From assembly GCA_944326235.1 (NCBI GenBank), contig CALVDH010000006.1, positions 28,427 to 92,426 on the forward strand: 64,000 nucleotides of DNA. The letters are read 5' to 3'. Shown here piece by piece: positions 8,620-17,158 of the stretch; positions within the stretch are counted from its first letter, which is position 1; every line of letters starts with the position of its first letter. The stretch is from an uncultured Bacteroidales bacterium (lineage in GTDB: Bacteria; Bacteroidota; Bacteroidia; Bacteroidales; UBA932). The position numbers and the translations under genes were made by a program. The notes below the pieces were generated by a model. That model was given only the letters and a program-made list of their open reading frames with translations, was not told the DNA's origin and did not search any database.

Positions 8620-9900
8620 ATGAAACAGGATCTTCAAATATCTGAACTTATCAAGAAGGAAGAGAGCCGTCAGCTTCACGGCATCGAGCTCATCGCTTCT
8701 GAGAACTTTGTCACCAACAATGTCCTGGCAGCACTCGGGTCATGCCTGACCAACAAGTATGCCGAGGGTTATCCCGGAGCCCGCTACTACGGCGGCTGCG
8801 AGGTTGTGGACCAGGTGGAGCAGCTGGCTATCGACCGCCTCAAGGAACTTTACGGCGCTGAGTTTGCCAACGTACAGCCTCACTCCGGAGCCCAGGCCAA
8901 CATGGCTGTATTCATGGCATGTCTGAAGCCCGGCGACACCTTCATGGGTCTCGACCTGGCTCACGGCGGACACCTTACCCACGGCTCGCCCGTCAACATG
9001 TCCGGTATCAACTATCATCCCGTTGCCTACAAGCTCAACGAGGAGACCGGCCGTGTGGACTATGACCAGATGGAGCAGGCAGCCCTCGAGCACAAGCCCA
9101 AGCTGATCGTCGGCGGTGCTTCCGCTTATTCCCGTGAGTGGGACTGGAAGAGGATGCGTCAGATCGCAGACGAGGTGGGCGCCATCTTCATGGTCGATAT
9201 GGCCCATCCTGCAGGACTTATCGCAGCCGGTCTGCTGGACAACCCTGTCAAGTACGCCCACATCGTCACCACCACCACCCACAAGACCCTCCGCGGACCC
9301 CGTGGCGGTGCCATCATTATCGGCAAGGACTTCGAGAATCCTTGGGGCCTGAAGACTCCTAAGGGACAGATCAAGATGATGTCCCAGCTGATCAACTCCG
9401 CCGTCTTCCCCGGTATCCAGGGCGGTCCCCTCGAGCACTGCATCGGTGCCAAGGCCGTGGCTTTCTACGAGGCCCTGCAGCCTGAGTTCAAGGAGTACCA
9501 GATCCAGGTCAAGAAGAATGCCGCAGCCATGGCTCAGGCATTCATCGACAGGGGCTACAAGATCGTTTCCGGCGGTACTGACAACCACCTGATGCTGATC
9601 GACCTCCGCACCAAGTTCCCTGATCTGACAGGTAAGGTGGCAGAGAAGACCCTCGTGCGTGCCGACATTACAGTGAACAAGAACATGGTTCCCTTCGACA
9701 GCCGTACACCGTTCACCACTTCCGGTATCCGCGTAGGTACACCCGCCATCACTTCCAGAGGCCTGGTAGAGAAGGATATGGAGGCTATCGTCGAGCTTAT
9801 TGACGAGGTTCTCTCAGACGTAGAGAACGAGGCTGTTATCGAGAAGGTTAAGAATGCCGCTCATGCTCTCGTTGCCGGTCGTCCTCTGAATGTATGGTAA
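8620..9900 (+). CDS. glyA: Serine hydroxymethyltransferase
   Basis: PLP enzyme interconverting serine plus tetrahydrofolate with glycine plus 5,10-methylene-tetrahydrofolate; main source of one-carbon units. At 426 residues it is full length. Seen: LIASENFVT and [15 protein letters not shown] substrate/dimer regions, [12 protein letters not shown] cofactor-phosphate region, and the PLP lysine in [14 protein letters not shown]. Monocistronic, with its own upstream promoter region and a palindrome/terminator zone downstream. Confidence 0.98.
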   Translation: MKQDLQISELIKKEESRQLHGIELIASENFVTNNVLAALGSCLTNKYAEGYPGARYYGGCEVVDQVEQLAIDRLKELYGAEFANVQPHSGAQANMAVFMACLKPGDTFMGLDLAHGGHLTHGSPVNMSGINYHPVAYKLNEETGRVDYDQMEQAALEHKPKLIVGGASAYSREWDWKRMRQIADEVGAIFMVDMAHPAGLIAAGLLDNPVKYAHIVTTTTHKTLRGPRGGAIIIGKDFENPWGLKTPKGQIKMMSQLINSAVFPGIQGGPLEHCIGAKAVAFYEALQPEFKEYQIQVKKNAAAMAQAFIDRGYKIVSGGTDNHLMLIDLRTKFPDLTGKVAEKTLVRADITVNKNMVPFDSRTPFTTSGIRVGTPAITSRGLVEKDMEAIVELIDEVLSDVENEAVIEKVKNAAHALVAGRPLNVW

Positions 9901-10022
9901 AAATGTATGAAAATGTGCAAATTGCTGCGTTGCTTTCAGTCCCTGGCTCAGTCATTTACGCCCAGTAAACTCCTTCGCCAGGATCTTCAGCGCCTTGCAC
10001 TTTACACATTTTGATACATTTT
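9900..10022. repeat. 123-bp imperfect palindrome downstream of glyA
   Basis: The sequence from the glyA stop codon to 10022 is a long imperfect inverted repeat centred near 9962. The core is TTTAC-GCCCA-GTAAA (9955-9969), then CCTGGC/GCCAGG (9942-9947 and 9977-9982), and the outermost ends AAAATGTAT (9900-9908) pair with ATACATTTT (10014-10022), with mismatches between. On RNA it would fold as one long interrupted hairpin. No ORF fills it. It may be a dispersed palindromic repeat or a 3'-end structure of the glyA mRNA. Confidence 0.75.
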
Positions 10023-10043
10023 ATGAATTTAAGCAGAATTAAC

Positions 10044-10073
10044 GGGGGTGGATTGAAAGTCCGCCCCTTTTTT
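10044..10073 (+). terminator. Intrinsic terminator between glyA and thiD
   Basis: An 8-bp G+C-rich stem (GGGGTGGA region paired with TCCGCCCC, one G-U pair, loop TTGAAAG) is followed by six T residues. It ends 15 bp before the thiD ATG. It would stop glyA transcription and, if the thiD promoter lies upstream, could act as an attenuator. Confidence 0.75.
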
Positions 10074-10088
10074 ATTTTGAGTGATATC

Positions 10089-10913
10089 ATGAAAGATTAT
10101 CCGATAGTATTGTCGATTGCCGGGTCCGATCCGTCTGGAGGAGCCGGTATACAGGCGGATATCAAGGCTATATCGGCCTGCGGAGGTTATGCGGCTGCGG
10201 CTATAACGGCAGTGACGGTGCAGAATACCGCCGGTGTCTCGGAAGTGGAGTATCTTAGGCCAGAGCTGGTCGCAGCCCAGATAGATGCTGTGATGTCCGA
10301 TCTGGCTGTGGATGCCGTCAAGATAGGCATGACCGGAACGGTGCCGATAGTGGAGGCCATAGCGTCGCAGCTGGCGGTCCACCCTGTGCTGTACGTCGTG
10401 ACCGATCCCGTCATGGTCTCTACCAGCAAGGATTCACTTACTCTTCCCGAGGCGGTGGATGCCCTGTGTTCCAGGATATTTCCCCGTTCACACCTGGTGA
10501 CGCCAAATATAGACGAGGCCTCCCGTCTGGCCGGTTTCAGGATTCGGTCCGTAGAGGATATGGACCGTGCTGCCGCACTGCTGAGGGACCGCTTCGGTTG
10601 TGCCTTCCTGGTCAAGGGCGGGGACCTTCCGGCAGCCTCCGGGCAGAGCGTTCCGGATATAGTCTCCCAGTCCACCGACGTACTCTGTGACCTGGACGGA
10701 CTGGTGCACATCACATCCGAGCGGGTGCTCACCAACAACCTGCACGGCACAGGCTGCACCCTCTCTTCCTCCATAGCAGCCTTTCTCGGAGCCGGTCATC
10801 CCCTTCGTGAAGCCGTTCAGACAGCTGTCGCCTACGTTCACAACGCTATCGTGGCCGCGGCTCCCTTAAGGATCGGCCACGGCCACGGTCCGCTCAGGCA
10901 TTTTTACAGATGA
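10089..10913 (+). CDS. thiD: Hydroxymethylpyrimidine (phosphate) kinase
   Basis: Phosphorylates HMP and HMP-P to give HMP-PP for thiamine synthesis. Ribokinase-fold signatures: SIAGSDPSGGAGIQADIK at the N-terminus and NNLHGTGCTLSSSIAAFL (with the catalytic base region GTGC) near the C-terminus; TDPVMVSTS in the middle. The ATG at 10089 gives 274 residues; longer frames starting at 10011 run through the upstream terminator and are rejected. It overlaps the next gene by 4 bp (ATGA), so the two are coupled. Confidence 0.96.
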   Translation: MKDYPIVLSIAGSDPSGGAGIQADIKAISACGGYAAAAITAVTVQNTAGVSEVEYLRPELVAAQIDAVMSDLAVDAVKIGMTGTVPIVEAIASQLAVHPVLYVVTDPVMVSTSKDSLTLPEAVDALCSRIFPRSHLVTPNIDEASRLAGFRIRSVEDMDRAAALLRDRFGCAFLVKGGDLPAASGQSVPDIVSQSTDVLCDLDGLVHITSERVLTNNLHGTGCTLSSSIAAFLGAGHPLREAVQTAVAYVHNAIVAAAPLRIGHGHGPLRHFYR

Positions 10914-11524
10914 GGACAGTCGTGATAACTGATCCCGAGTTTCTGCCGGGAGAGACGCAGGCTGTGACCGCCCTGCTGGAGGCCGGGGCGTGGAGGGTGC
11001 ATGTGCGTAAACCGGGAGCGGATGCGGCTGAGGTGGAGGCTCTGCTGGAGAAACTCCCGGAGCGGTACCGTCAGCGCATTTCTCTGCACGACTGCCATGA
11101 ACTGGCAGCCCGTTATGGAGTCGGCGGAGTGCATCTGAACGCCCGCAATCCGCTTCCTCCCCAGGAATTCATGGGCATGGTCAGCCGTTCCTGCCATTCC
11201 TTCGGGGAACTGGCTGAGTGTGCTCCGGTATGTGATTATATCTTCCTCAGTCCTATTTTCGACAGTATCTCGAAGAAGGGTTATGTCGCGCGTTTTCCGC
11301 TGGAGGAAATCCGGCGGAGAAGGGATGATGCGTGGTCCGGGGTAGACTGGAAGCGGGTTCTCGCTCTGGGAGGAGTCTGTCCGGACAATATCCGCCGGGT
11401 TGCGGATGCCGGTTTCGGAGGTGCTGCCGTTCTGGGATATATATGGGAGCCGTATAAGCGTGATTCGGATGTCGGGGCCTTAGTAGCACGTTTCAGGAAC
11501 TTATCCGTTTTTAGCCGTTTATAA
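10910..11524 (+). CDS. ThiE/TenI-family thiamine phosphate synthase-like protein
   Basis: 204-residue TIM-barrel protein of the ThiE/TenI superfamily. It retains LHDCHELAARYGVGGVHL, SCHSFGEL and FLSPIFDSISKKGY, but the usual ThiE QLRxKD substrate motif is changed to HVRKPGAD. I recall similar short paralogues beside thiamine genes in Bacteroides. It could be a true thiamine-phosphate synthase, or TenI-like thiazole tautomerase-type. Since a canonical thiE is present at 15189-15836, a secondary or divergent role is likely. Translation is coupled to thiD. Confidence 0.75.
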   Translation: MRTVVITDPEFLPGETQAVTALLEAGAWRVHVRKPGADAAEVEALLEKLPERYRQRISLHDCHELAARYGVGGVHLNARNPLPPQEFMGMVSRSCHSFGELAECAPVCDYIFLSPIFDSISKKGYVARFPLEEIRRRRDDAWSGVDWKRVLALGGVCPDNIRRVADAGFGGAAVLGYIWEPYKRDSDVGALVARFRNLSVFSRL

Positions 11525-11537
11525 CCGATTATAAACG
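11516..11537. repeat. 9-bp perfect inverted repeat upstream of the Rpn-like gene
   Basis: CGTTTATAA and TTATAAACG flank the spacer CCGA. The repeat spans the stop codon of the preceding gene and lies about 32 bp upstream of the promoter box of the Rpn-like gene. With no T-run it does not look like a terminator; an operator is possible. Confidence 0.5.
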
Positions 11538-11568
11538 TTTCGATATCGCCTTTTGCAGATGAAATCGC

Positions 11569-11576
11569 TATCTTTG
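11569..11576 (+). promoter_or_regulatory. Promoter -7 box of the Rpn-like gene
   Basis: TATCTTTG matches the Bacteroidota -7 consensus TAnnTTTG and lies 21 bp before the ATG at 11598. No well-spaced -33 TTTG is obvious. Confidence 0.55.
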
Positions 11577-11597
11577 CCTCAGAAAACTTAAAAAGAT

Positions 11598-12575
11598 ATG
11601 TGTATGAAATATTTGGATCCGAAAGCTGATATGACTTTCAAGAAAGTGTTCGGTGAACATGAGGATTTGGTGATAAGTTTTCTGAATTCTCTGCTGCCGT
11701 TCGAGAGTGAGGACGAGTTGATCAAAAGTGTGGAATATCTGAATCCGGAGCTGGTGCCGCTCAATCCTCTTAAAAAGGACAGTATCGTGGATGTGCGCTG
11801 TAAGGATTCGCGCGGCCGCCAGTTCATAGTGGAGATGCAGATGATGTGGACGTCCGAGTATAAGCAGCGTGTTCTGTTCAATGCGTCGAAAGCGTACGTG
11901 AGTCAGCTGGAATGCGGACAGGACTACGATCTTCTGCATCCGGTATACTCGTTGAACATGGTGAACGATATATACTCGGACAGCGAGGACTATTATCACG
12001 ATTACCGTATAGTGGAGATTGCGGAAACCAATGAGGTGATAGAGGGGCTCCGTTTCATCTTCATAGAGTTGCCCAAGTTCACGCCGAAGAATTACGGGGA
12101 CAAGAAGATGCAGGTTCTGTGGCTGCGGTACCTGACTGAGATCAACAGCAGGACGCGTGTCGTGTCTGAGGAACTGACAAGTAATCCTGTTATTAACAAG
12201 GCGGTGGCTCAGTTGGAGGTGTCGGCATTCTCAGACGCACAGCTTCTGGGCTATGACCGTTTCTGGGATATGGTCAGTACGGCCAAGATGCAGATATCCA
12301 GTTCCCGTAAAGAAGGTTTCAGACGCGGCCACAAAGAAGGACTTGAGGCTGGTATGAAAGAGGGCTTGGAGAAAGGTATGGAGAAAGGTATGGAGAAAGG
12401 TATGGAGAAAGGTATGAAAGAGGGTATGGAGAAAGGCATGAAGGAAGGTAAGAAAGAAGGTATGAGGGAAGAGCGGATCAAGAATGCCCGTGGTATGAAA
12501 GCAGAAGGTATCGCCGACGAGATAATCGCCAGAGTCACGGGCCTCACTCCGGAGGAAATGGCTGCTCTCCAGTAG
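11598..12575 (+). CDS. Rpn-family PD-(D/E)XK nuclease / transposase-like protein
   Basis: 325 residues. The N-terminal part has the signatures of the Rpn/YhgA-type family (recombination-promoting nuclease, PD-(D/E)XK superfamily): YLDPKADMTFKKVFG, then the active-site pattern IVDVRCKDSRGRQF followed by VEMQ (about residues 64-82), where D and E-x-Q are the metal and catalytic residues. The C-terminal part (about residues 245-300) is a Gly-Met-Lys-Glu repeat encoded by 12-bp repeats, then a short EGIADEIIARVTGLT helix-turn segment. Family members are linked to RecA-independent recombination in E. coli. Stand-alone gene with its own promoter and terminator; copy number in the genome is probably more than one, as usual for this family. 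Confidence 0.88.
   Translation: MCMKYLDPKADMTFKKVFGEHEDLVISFLNSLLPFESEDELIKSVEYLNPELVPLNPLKKDSIVDVRCKDSRGRQFIVEMQMMWTSEYKQRVLFNASKAYVSQLECGQDYDLLHPVYSLNMVNDIYSDSEDYYHDYRIVEIAETNEVIEGLRFIFIELPKFTPKNYGDKKMQVLWLRYLTEINSRTRVVSEELTSNPVINKAVAQLEVSAFSDAQLLGYDRFWDMVSTAKMQISSSRKEGFRRGHKEGLEAGMKEGLEKGMEKGMEKGMEKGMKEGMEKGMKEGKKEGMREERIKNARGMKAEGIADEIIARVTGLTPEEMAALQ
12343..12470 (+). repeat. Intragenic 12-bp tandem repeats in the Rpn-like gene
   Basis: Degenerate units of the type GGTATGGAGAAA (with AAAGAG and AAGGAA variants) run through this stretch, with three identical copies in a row around 12376-12411. They encode G-M-E-K / G-M-K-E steps, expected to form a charged helix. Because units are 12 bp, gain or loss keeps the frame, so length variation among strains is likely. 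Confidence 0.85.
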
Positions 12576-12591
12576 TGTGGATGTAACTATA

Positions 12592-12629
12592 AATCCCGGA
12601 GCAGACACTGAATCTGTTCCGGGATTTTT
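12592..12629 (+). terminator. Terminator between convergent Rpn-like gene and thi operon
   Basis: A 13-bp stem (AATCCCGGAGCAG paired with CTGTTCCGGGATT, one G-U pair) is followed by five T on the plus strand. On the minus strand the run is only TTTA, so it serves the Rpn-like gene best, and may also block transcripts from the thi operon. Confidence 0.85.
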
Positions 12630-12646
12630 CTGTATAAAACTCTAGG

Positions 12647-13420
12647 TTACTTCTTAAGACGGGCTATGATCTCATCGGCGACTTTCTTGCCGGAGAGGAG
12701 CATACCGCCGAAGATAGGTCCCATGCGGGGTGTGCCGGAGACGGCGGAGGCGGCCATGCCGCAGACGTAGAGGCCGGGGTAGATCTCCTTGGTGCCGTTT
12801 ACGACTTCCTGTTCTCCGGAAGTTACGTCGAGGGAGCGCTCTCCGATGACTCCGCCGGTCTCGGTGGCCAGTCGGATGCCGTTCTTACGGGCGACGGTGG
12901 CGGCTATCTCGCTGTCATGGCCGGTACCGTCGACTACGACCTTGGCCAGGATGTTCAGCGGGTCCACGTGCAGGCCCTCGCGGAGTACGGGAGTCCAGTT
13001 GACCACCACTCCGCTGACCTTGCCGTCCTTGAAGATTACGTCCTCTACCGAGTAGCAGTTGAAGATGCGGGCTCCGGCGTGTACGGCGTGATAGAGCAGG
13101 GAAGAGGTGCTCTCAACCGAGTCCATGGTGTAGAGGCCGTCCACGTAGGGAGTATGGTTGATCTCGAAGTCGCGCACGATGTGCATGGCCTCCTCCTGGA
13201 TTACTATCTGGTTGAACATCATGGCACCGCCCCACATGCCTCCGCCGGGAGCCAGCTTGCGGTCGAACTGGGCCACCTTGAGCCCGGCCTTGGCCAGATA
13301 ATAGGCGGCTACTATGCCCGAGGGGCCTCCGCCTACGATGGCGGCGTCCAGCTCGAGGCAGTCCTGGAGTTTGTCGAAATAGGTACTGATGATACCTCTG
13401 GAAACTTTTGTCTCAATCAT
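12647..13420 (-). CDS. thi4: Thi4-type thiazole synthase (His variant, sulfide-dependent type)
   Basis: 257-residue flavin-fold enzyme making the adenylated thiazole of thiamine from NAD and glycine. FAD/NAD motif VGGGPSG at residues 29-35, GGGMWGGAMMFN at 59-70, and GTGHDSE near 165-171. At the position where yeast-type suicide Thi4 carries the sulfur-donating Cys, this protein has His151 (GLHVDPLN), as in archaeal Thi4 that uses free sulfide catalytically. It is the last gene of the thiE-thiC-thi4 operon, 15 bp after thiC. No thiG, thiH, thiF or thiS is seen in the window, so Thi4 probably replaces that route; I cannot exclude those genes elsewhere. Confidence 0.93.
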   Translation of the reverse strand: MIETKVSRGIISTYFDKLQDCLELDAAIVGGGPSGIVAAYYLAKAGLKVAQFDRKLAPGGGMWGGAMMFNQIVIQEEAMHIVRDFEINHTPYVDGLYTMDSVESTSSLLYHAVHAGARIFNCYSVEDVIFKDGKVSGVVVNWTPVLREGLHVDPLNILAKVVVDGTGHDSEIAATVARKNGIRLATETGGVIGERSLDVTSGEQEVVNGTKEIYPGLYVCGMAASAVSGTPRMGPIFGGMLLSGKKVADEIIARLKK

Positions 13421-13435
13421 TGTTGTTATGTGTTT

Positions 13436-15175
<1,740 letters not shown>

Positions 15176-15188
15176 CTAAAATATATTT

Positions 15189-15836
15189 TCATTCCAATGC
15201 AATGGAGGCGGCGATCTGCATCACCCTCCGCATCTCCGCCACCGGGTCCTCCGCCCTCAGGATGCTGCCGCTCAGGGCAATGCCGCTGAGTCCTGCCTCC
15301 GCCAGGGCCGGCATGTCCTCCGCAGTCACGCCTCCGATGCCCACGACCGGTAGGGCCAGGCCCTCGCGGCGCATTCCGTCCATGAGGCTCCTGTAGCCTT
15401 CGAGTCCCAGGGTCGGGGCCAGCCTGGCGGGGTCCTTGGTAGTGGTGAAGCGGAACGGGCCGCAGCCGATGTAGTCCGCCCCGCCCGAGGCATGCAGGCG
15501 GATGTCCTCCAGAGTGTTGGCGGTGCCTCCGATAATGAATTGTCCCCGGGGTAAGATCCTCCTGGCTTCGGCCACCGGCATGTCGGTCAGTCCCAGATGG
15601 ACGCCGTCCGCTCCGCACTCACGTACCAGTTCCACGCGGTCATCGAGAATCAGGACGGCCCCGTACTGCCTGCACAGGGGCAGGGCCTTTCCGGCAGCGG
15701 CACGGACCTCATCCTCCGGGGCATCCTTCATGCGCAGCTGTATCCAGCGGCAGCCGCCTTCGAGGGCGATTCGCACGGAGTCGAGGTAGGAGAGGGTCTC
15801 CGTAAAGTGGGTGATGAATTGTACTTGAAAGTTCAT
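15189..15836 (-). CDS. thiE: Thiamine-phosphate synthase ThiE
   Basis: Joins HMP-PP and thiazole phosphate into thiamine phosphate. The barrel motifs are intact: WIQLRMKD (pyrophosphate/Mg region), ADGVHLGLTDMP, IIGGTANTLEDI, DYIGCGPFRFTTTKD and VVGIGGVTAEDMP. The ATG at 15836 gives about 215 residues; the frame also has a TTG nine bases upstream. It is the first gene after the TPP riboswitch. This is the canonical ThiE, in contrast to the paralogue at 10910. Confidence 0.95.
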   Translation of the reverse strand: MNFQVQFITHFTETLSYLDSVRIALEGGCRWIQLRMKDAPEDEVRAAAGKALPLCRQYGAVLILDDRVELVRECGADGVHLGLTDMPVAEARRILPRGQFIIGGTANTLEDIRLHASGGADYIGCGPFRFTTTKDPARLAPTLGLEGYRSLMDGMRREGLALPVVGIGGVTAEDMPALAEAGLSGIALSGSILRAEDPVAEMRRVMQIAASIALE

Positions 15837-15912
15837 TTTCCTCAATGTATGGTGTCTGTCGGAAAATGAGGAATGCGGCGGAAATGCCGGCAGCGGAGCG
15901 AATGTCTTCGAA

Positions 15913-15997
15913 AAGTCCCTACGACGGTACTGACCGTATCAGGTTCGACGGGTGTAATCTCAGCCTCCGGCCGCTTCAGCGGGAGGCACCCCTCTTT
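15913..15997 (-). promoter_or_regulatory. TPP riboswitch (THI element)
   Basis: Reading on the minus strand, the conserved THI-box pieces appear in order: GAGGGGTGCC, GCTGAGATTACACCC, GAACCTGATACGGTCAGTACCGTCGTAGGGA. These are the P2/P3 and P4/P5 signatures that bind thiamine pyrophosphate. It lies 77 bp upstream of thiE, with a promoter box just upstream (16006-16013), so it controls thiE-thiC-thi4 by TPP feedback. No clear terminator hairpin sits before the thiE start, so control of translation initiation is the more likely mode. Confidence 0.95.
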
Positions 15998-16005
15998 TCC
16001 TTCCG

Positions 16006-16013
16006 CAAATATA
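16006..16013 (-). promoter_or_regulatory. Promoter -7 box of the thiamine operon
   Basis: TATATTTG on the minus strand, with a TTTG 19 bp upstream (16033-16036), fits the Bacteroidota promoter layout. Transcription would start just before the riboswitch. Confidence 0.7.
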
Positions 16014-16040
16014 TGTCAAATTCTGATAAAATCAAAAGGA

Positions 16041-16640
16041 TTATATTATCCTCCAGGTGCGCAACTCACGGCTGAGGGCTGTCTCGCAGCCGCCGAGAAG
16101 GGTGTCAAGCAGGGAGTGAAAGGCCGGTCCGTGGTTGGGATGGCGGAGGTGGCAGAGCTCATGGAGGATGACGTAGTCCTGGAGGTGCTCCGGCAGGAGA
16201 ATCAGACGCATGTTGAGGTTGATGTTGCCCTTGGATGAGCAGGACCCCCAGTTGGAGACATTGTTCTTGATAGCCAGCCGTCCGTAGGAGAAACCGTAGC
16301 GGGCGGCAGCGGCCCTGAGTTTCGCCCCGAGCACTGTCCTGGCCTCTTCCCTCATCCGCTCAAGGGCCGCAGGGGCGTCGGGAACGGCGGCGGTCTTTCC
16401 GCCTGAGACGGCCTGCTGTTGCCGGAGTGCCTGCCGCAGCATGGCGTCCTTGACCCATTGGACCTTGGACAATAAGAATCCCTCTGCAGCAGCGTATGGG
16501 ATCATCCAGGGGACGGTCACAGTCACTCCCTGCCGCGGTGATACGCTGATGCGCAGTCTCCGCGCACGGGCCCTGCGGATGAGGGTGACCTCTCCGATTC
16601 CTGGGACGGCGATGACTTTCCGGGATTTCGTCTGCTGCAT
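16041..16640 (-). CDS. YgjP-like metallopeptidase (DUF45 family)
   Basis: 199-residue zinc peptidase-type protein. Near the C-terminus it has the gluzincin-like site HELCH (His160, Glu161, His164) followed by HPNHGPAFH that supplies the third ligand, the layout of YgjP/SprT-related DUF45 proteins. The N-terminal half has the family [17 protein letters not shown] start. Substrate is unknown. It has its own promoter box (TACTTTTG, 16673-16680) and is divergent from rpsO. Confidence 0.85.
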   Translation of the reverse strand: MQQTKSRKVIAVPGIGEVTLIRRARARRLRISVSPRQGVTVTVPWMIPYAAAEGFLLSKVQWVKDAMLRQALRQQQAVSGGKTAAVPDAPAALERMREEARTVLGAKLRAAAARYGFSYGRLAIKNNVSNWGSCSSKGNINLNMRLILLPEHLQDYVILHELCHLRHPNHGPAFHSLLDTLLGGCETALSRELRTWRII

Positions 16641-16672
16641 GGTTTTGTGGGCCTTAGAGAAAAAATTGTCTG

Positions 16673-16710
16673 CAAAAGTAGCGAAATTTGATTTTAATTA
16701 CATATCTTTG
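16673..16710. promoter_or_regulatory. Divergent promoters of the YgjP-like gene and rpsO
   Basis: Minus strand: TACTTTTG at 16673-16680, 33 bp from the metallopeptidase start. Plus strand: TATCTTTG at 16703-16710, 57 bp from the rpsO start. Both match TAnnTTTG. Confidence 0.65.
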
Positions 16711-16712
16711 CA

Positions 16713-16728
16713 TCCCCGATTTCGGGGA
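16713..16728 (+). promoter_or_regulatory. Hairpin at the 5' end of the rpsO leader
   Basis: TCCCCGA and TCGGGGA pair two bases apart (functionally CCCC-GATTTC-GGGG), right after the rpsO -7 box, so the transcript would begin with this hairpin. It is followed by an A/T-rich single-stranded leader. A stabilising 5' hairpin or part of an S15 autoregulatory site is possible; neither is proven by sequence. Confidence 0.5.
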
Positions 16729-16766
16729 ATGAATTAATAATAACTGATTTTTTAATTTAAAGGTTT

Positions 16767-17042
16767 ATGGCAGAGTATCTTGCAGCAGACAAGAAGCAGG
16801 AGATTTTCGCTAAATACGGGAAGTCTAATACGGACACCGGCTCGGCTGAGAGTCAGATTGCTCTATTTTCCTACCGTATCGCTCATCTGACAGAACACCT
16901 TCGCAACAACAAGAAGGACTTCGGTACCCAGCGTGCCCTCCTCCGTCTTGTAGGTAAGAGGCGTCGCCTCCTCGACTACCTGAAGGTCAAAGATATTGAG
17001 AGATACAGGGAGATTGTCAAAGCGCTCAACTTACGTAAGTAA
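16767..17042 (+). CDS. rpsO: 30S ribosomal protein S15
   Basis: Primary 16S rRNA-binding protein of the small-subunit platform. The 91-residue length and the signatures DTGSAESQIALFSYRIAHLTEHL and GLR-type loop replaced by TQRALLRLVGKRRRLLDYL match S15. It precedes pnp, as in many bacteria, but a terminator lies between them, so pnp can have separate control or receive read-through only. Confidence 0.98.
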   Translation: MAEYLAADKKQEIFAKYGKSNTDTGSAESQIALFSYRIAHLTEHLRNNKKDFGTQRALLRLVGKRRRLLDYLKVKDIERYREIVKALNLRK

Positions 17043-17067
17043 GCGGCTTTGGCTTCGTAAGAGAAAC

Positions 17068-17102
17068 GGGGTTGTCAAGAAAGACTGGGCAGCCCCTTTT
17101 TC
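17068..17102 (+). terminator. Terminator between rpsO and pnp
   Basis: A 9-bp stem (GGGGTTGTC paired with the GGCAGCCCC side, two G-U pairs) is followed by five T. It would end the rpsO message before pnp. Confidence 0.75.
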
Positions 17103-17158
17103 TTAGACGGCTGTCCAGGGAAGGCTCTCATAACGGCAGACACAATTAGAAGGAATAT

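Noticed and set aside
10011..10088. Upstream extension of thiD by 26 residues
   Set aside because: It would translate through the terminator hairpin, and conserved ThiD sequence begins just after the ATG at 10089.
11521..11560. Possible attachment site or insertion scar around the Rpn-like gene
   Set aside because: No direct repeats at both ends, and no tRNA or integrase nearby.
12231..12608. Minus-strand frames opposite the Rpn-like gene with His/Phe/Leu repeats
   Set aside because: They are the antisense of the 12-bp repeats; no ribosome site, and the sense gene has clear family motifs.
15846..15912. Terminator hairpin within the thiE leader as riboswitch output
   Set aside because: The region has G/C-rich stretches but no stem followed by a T-run on the minus strand, so transcription termination is not supported.
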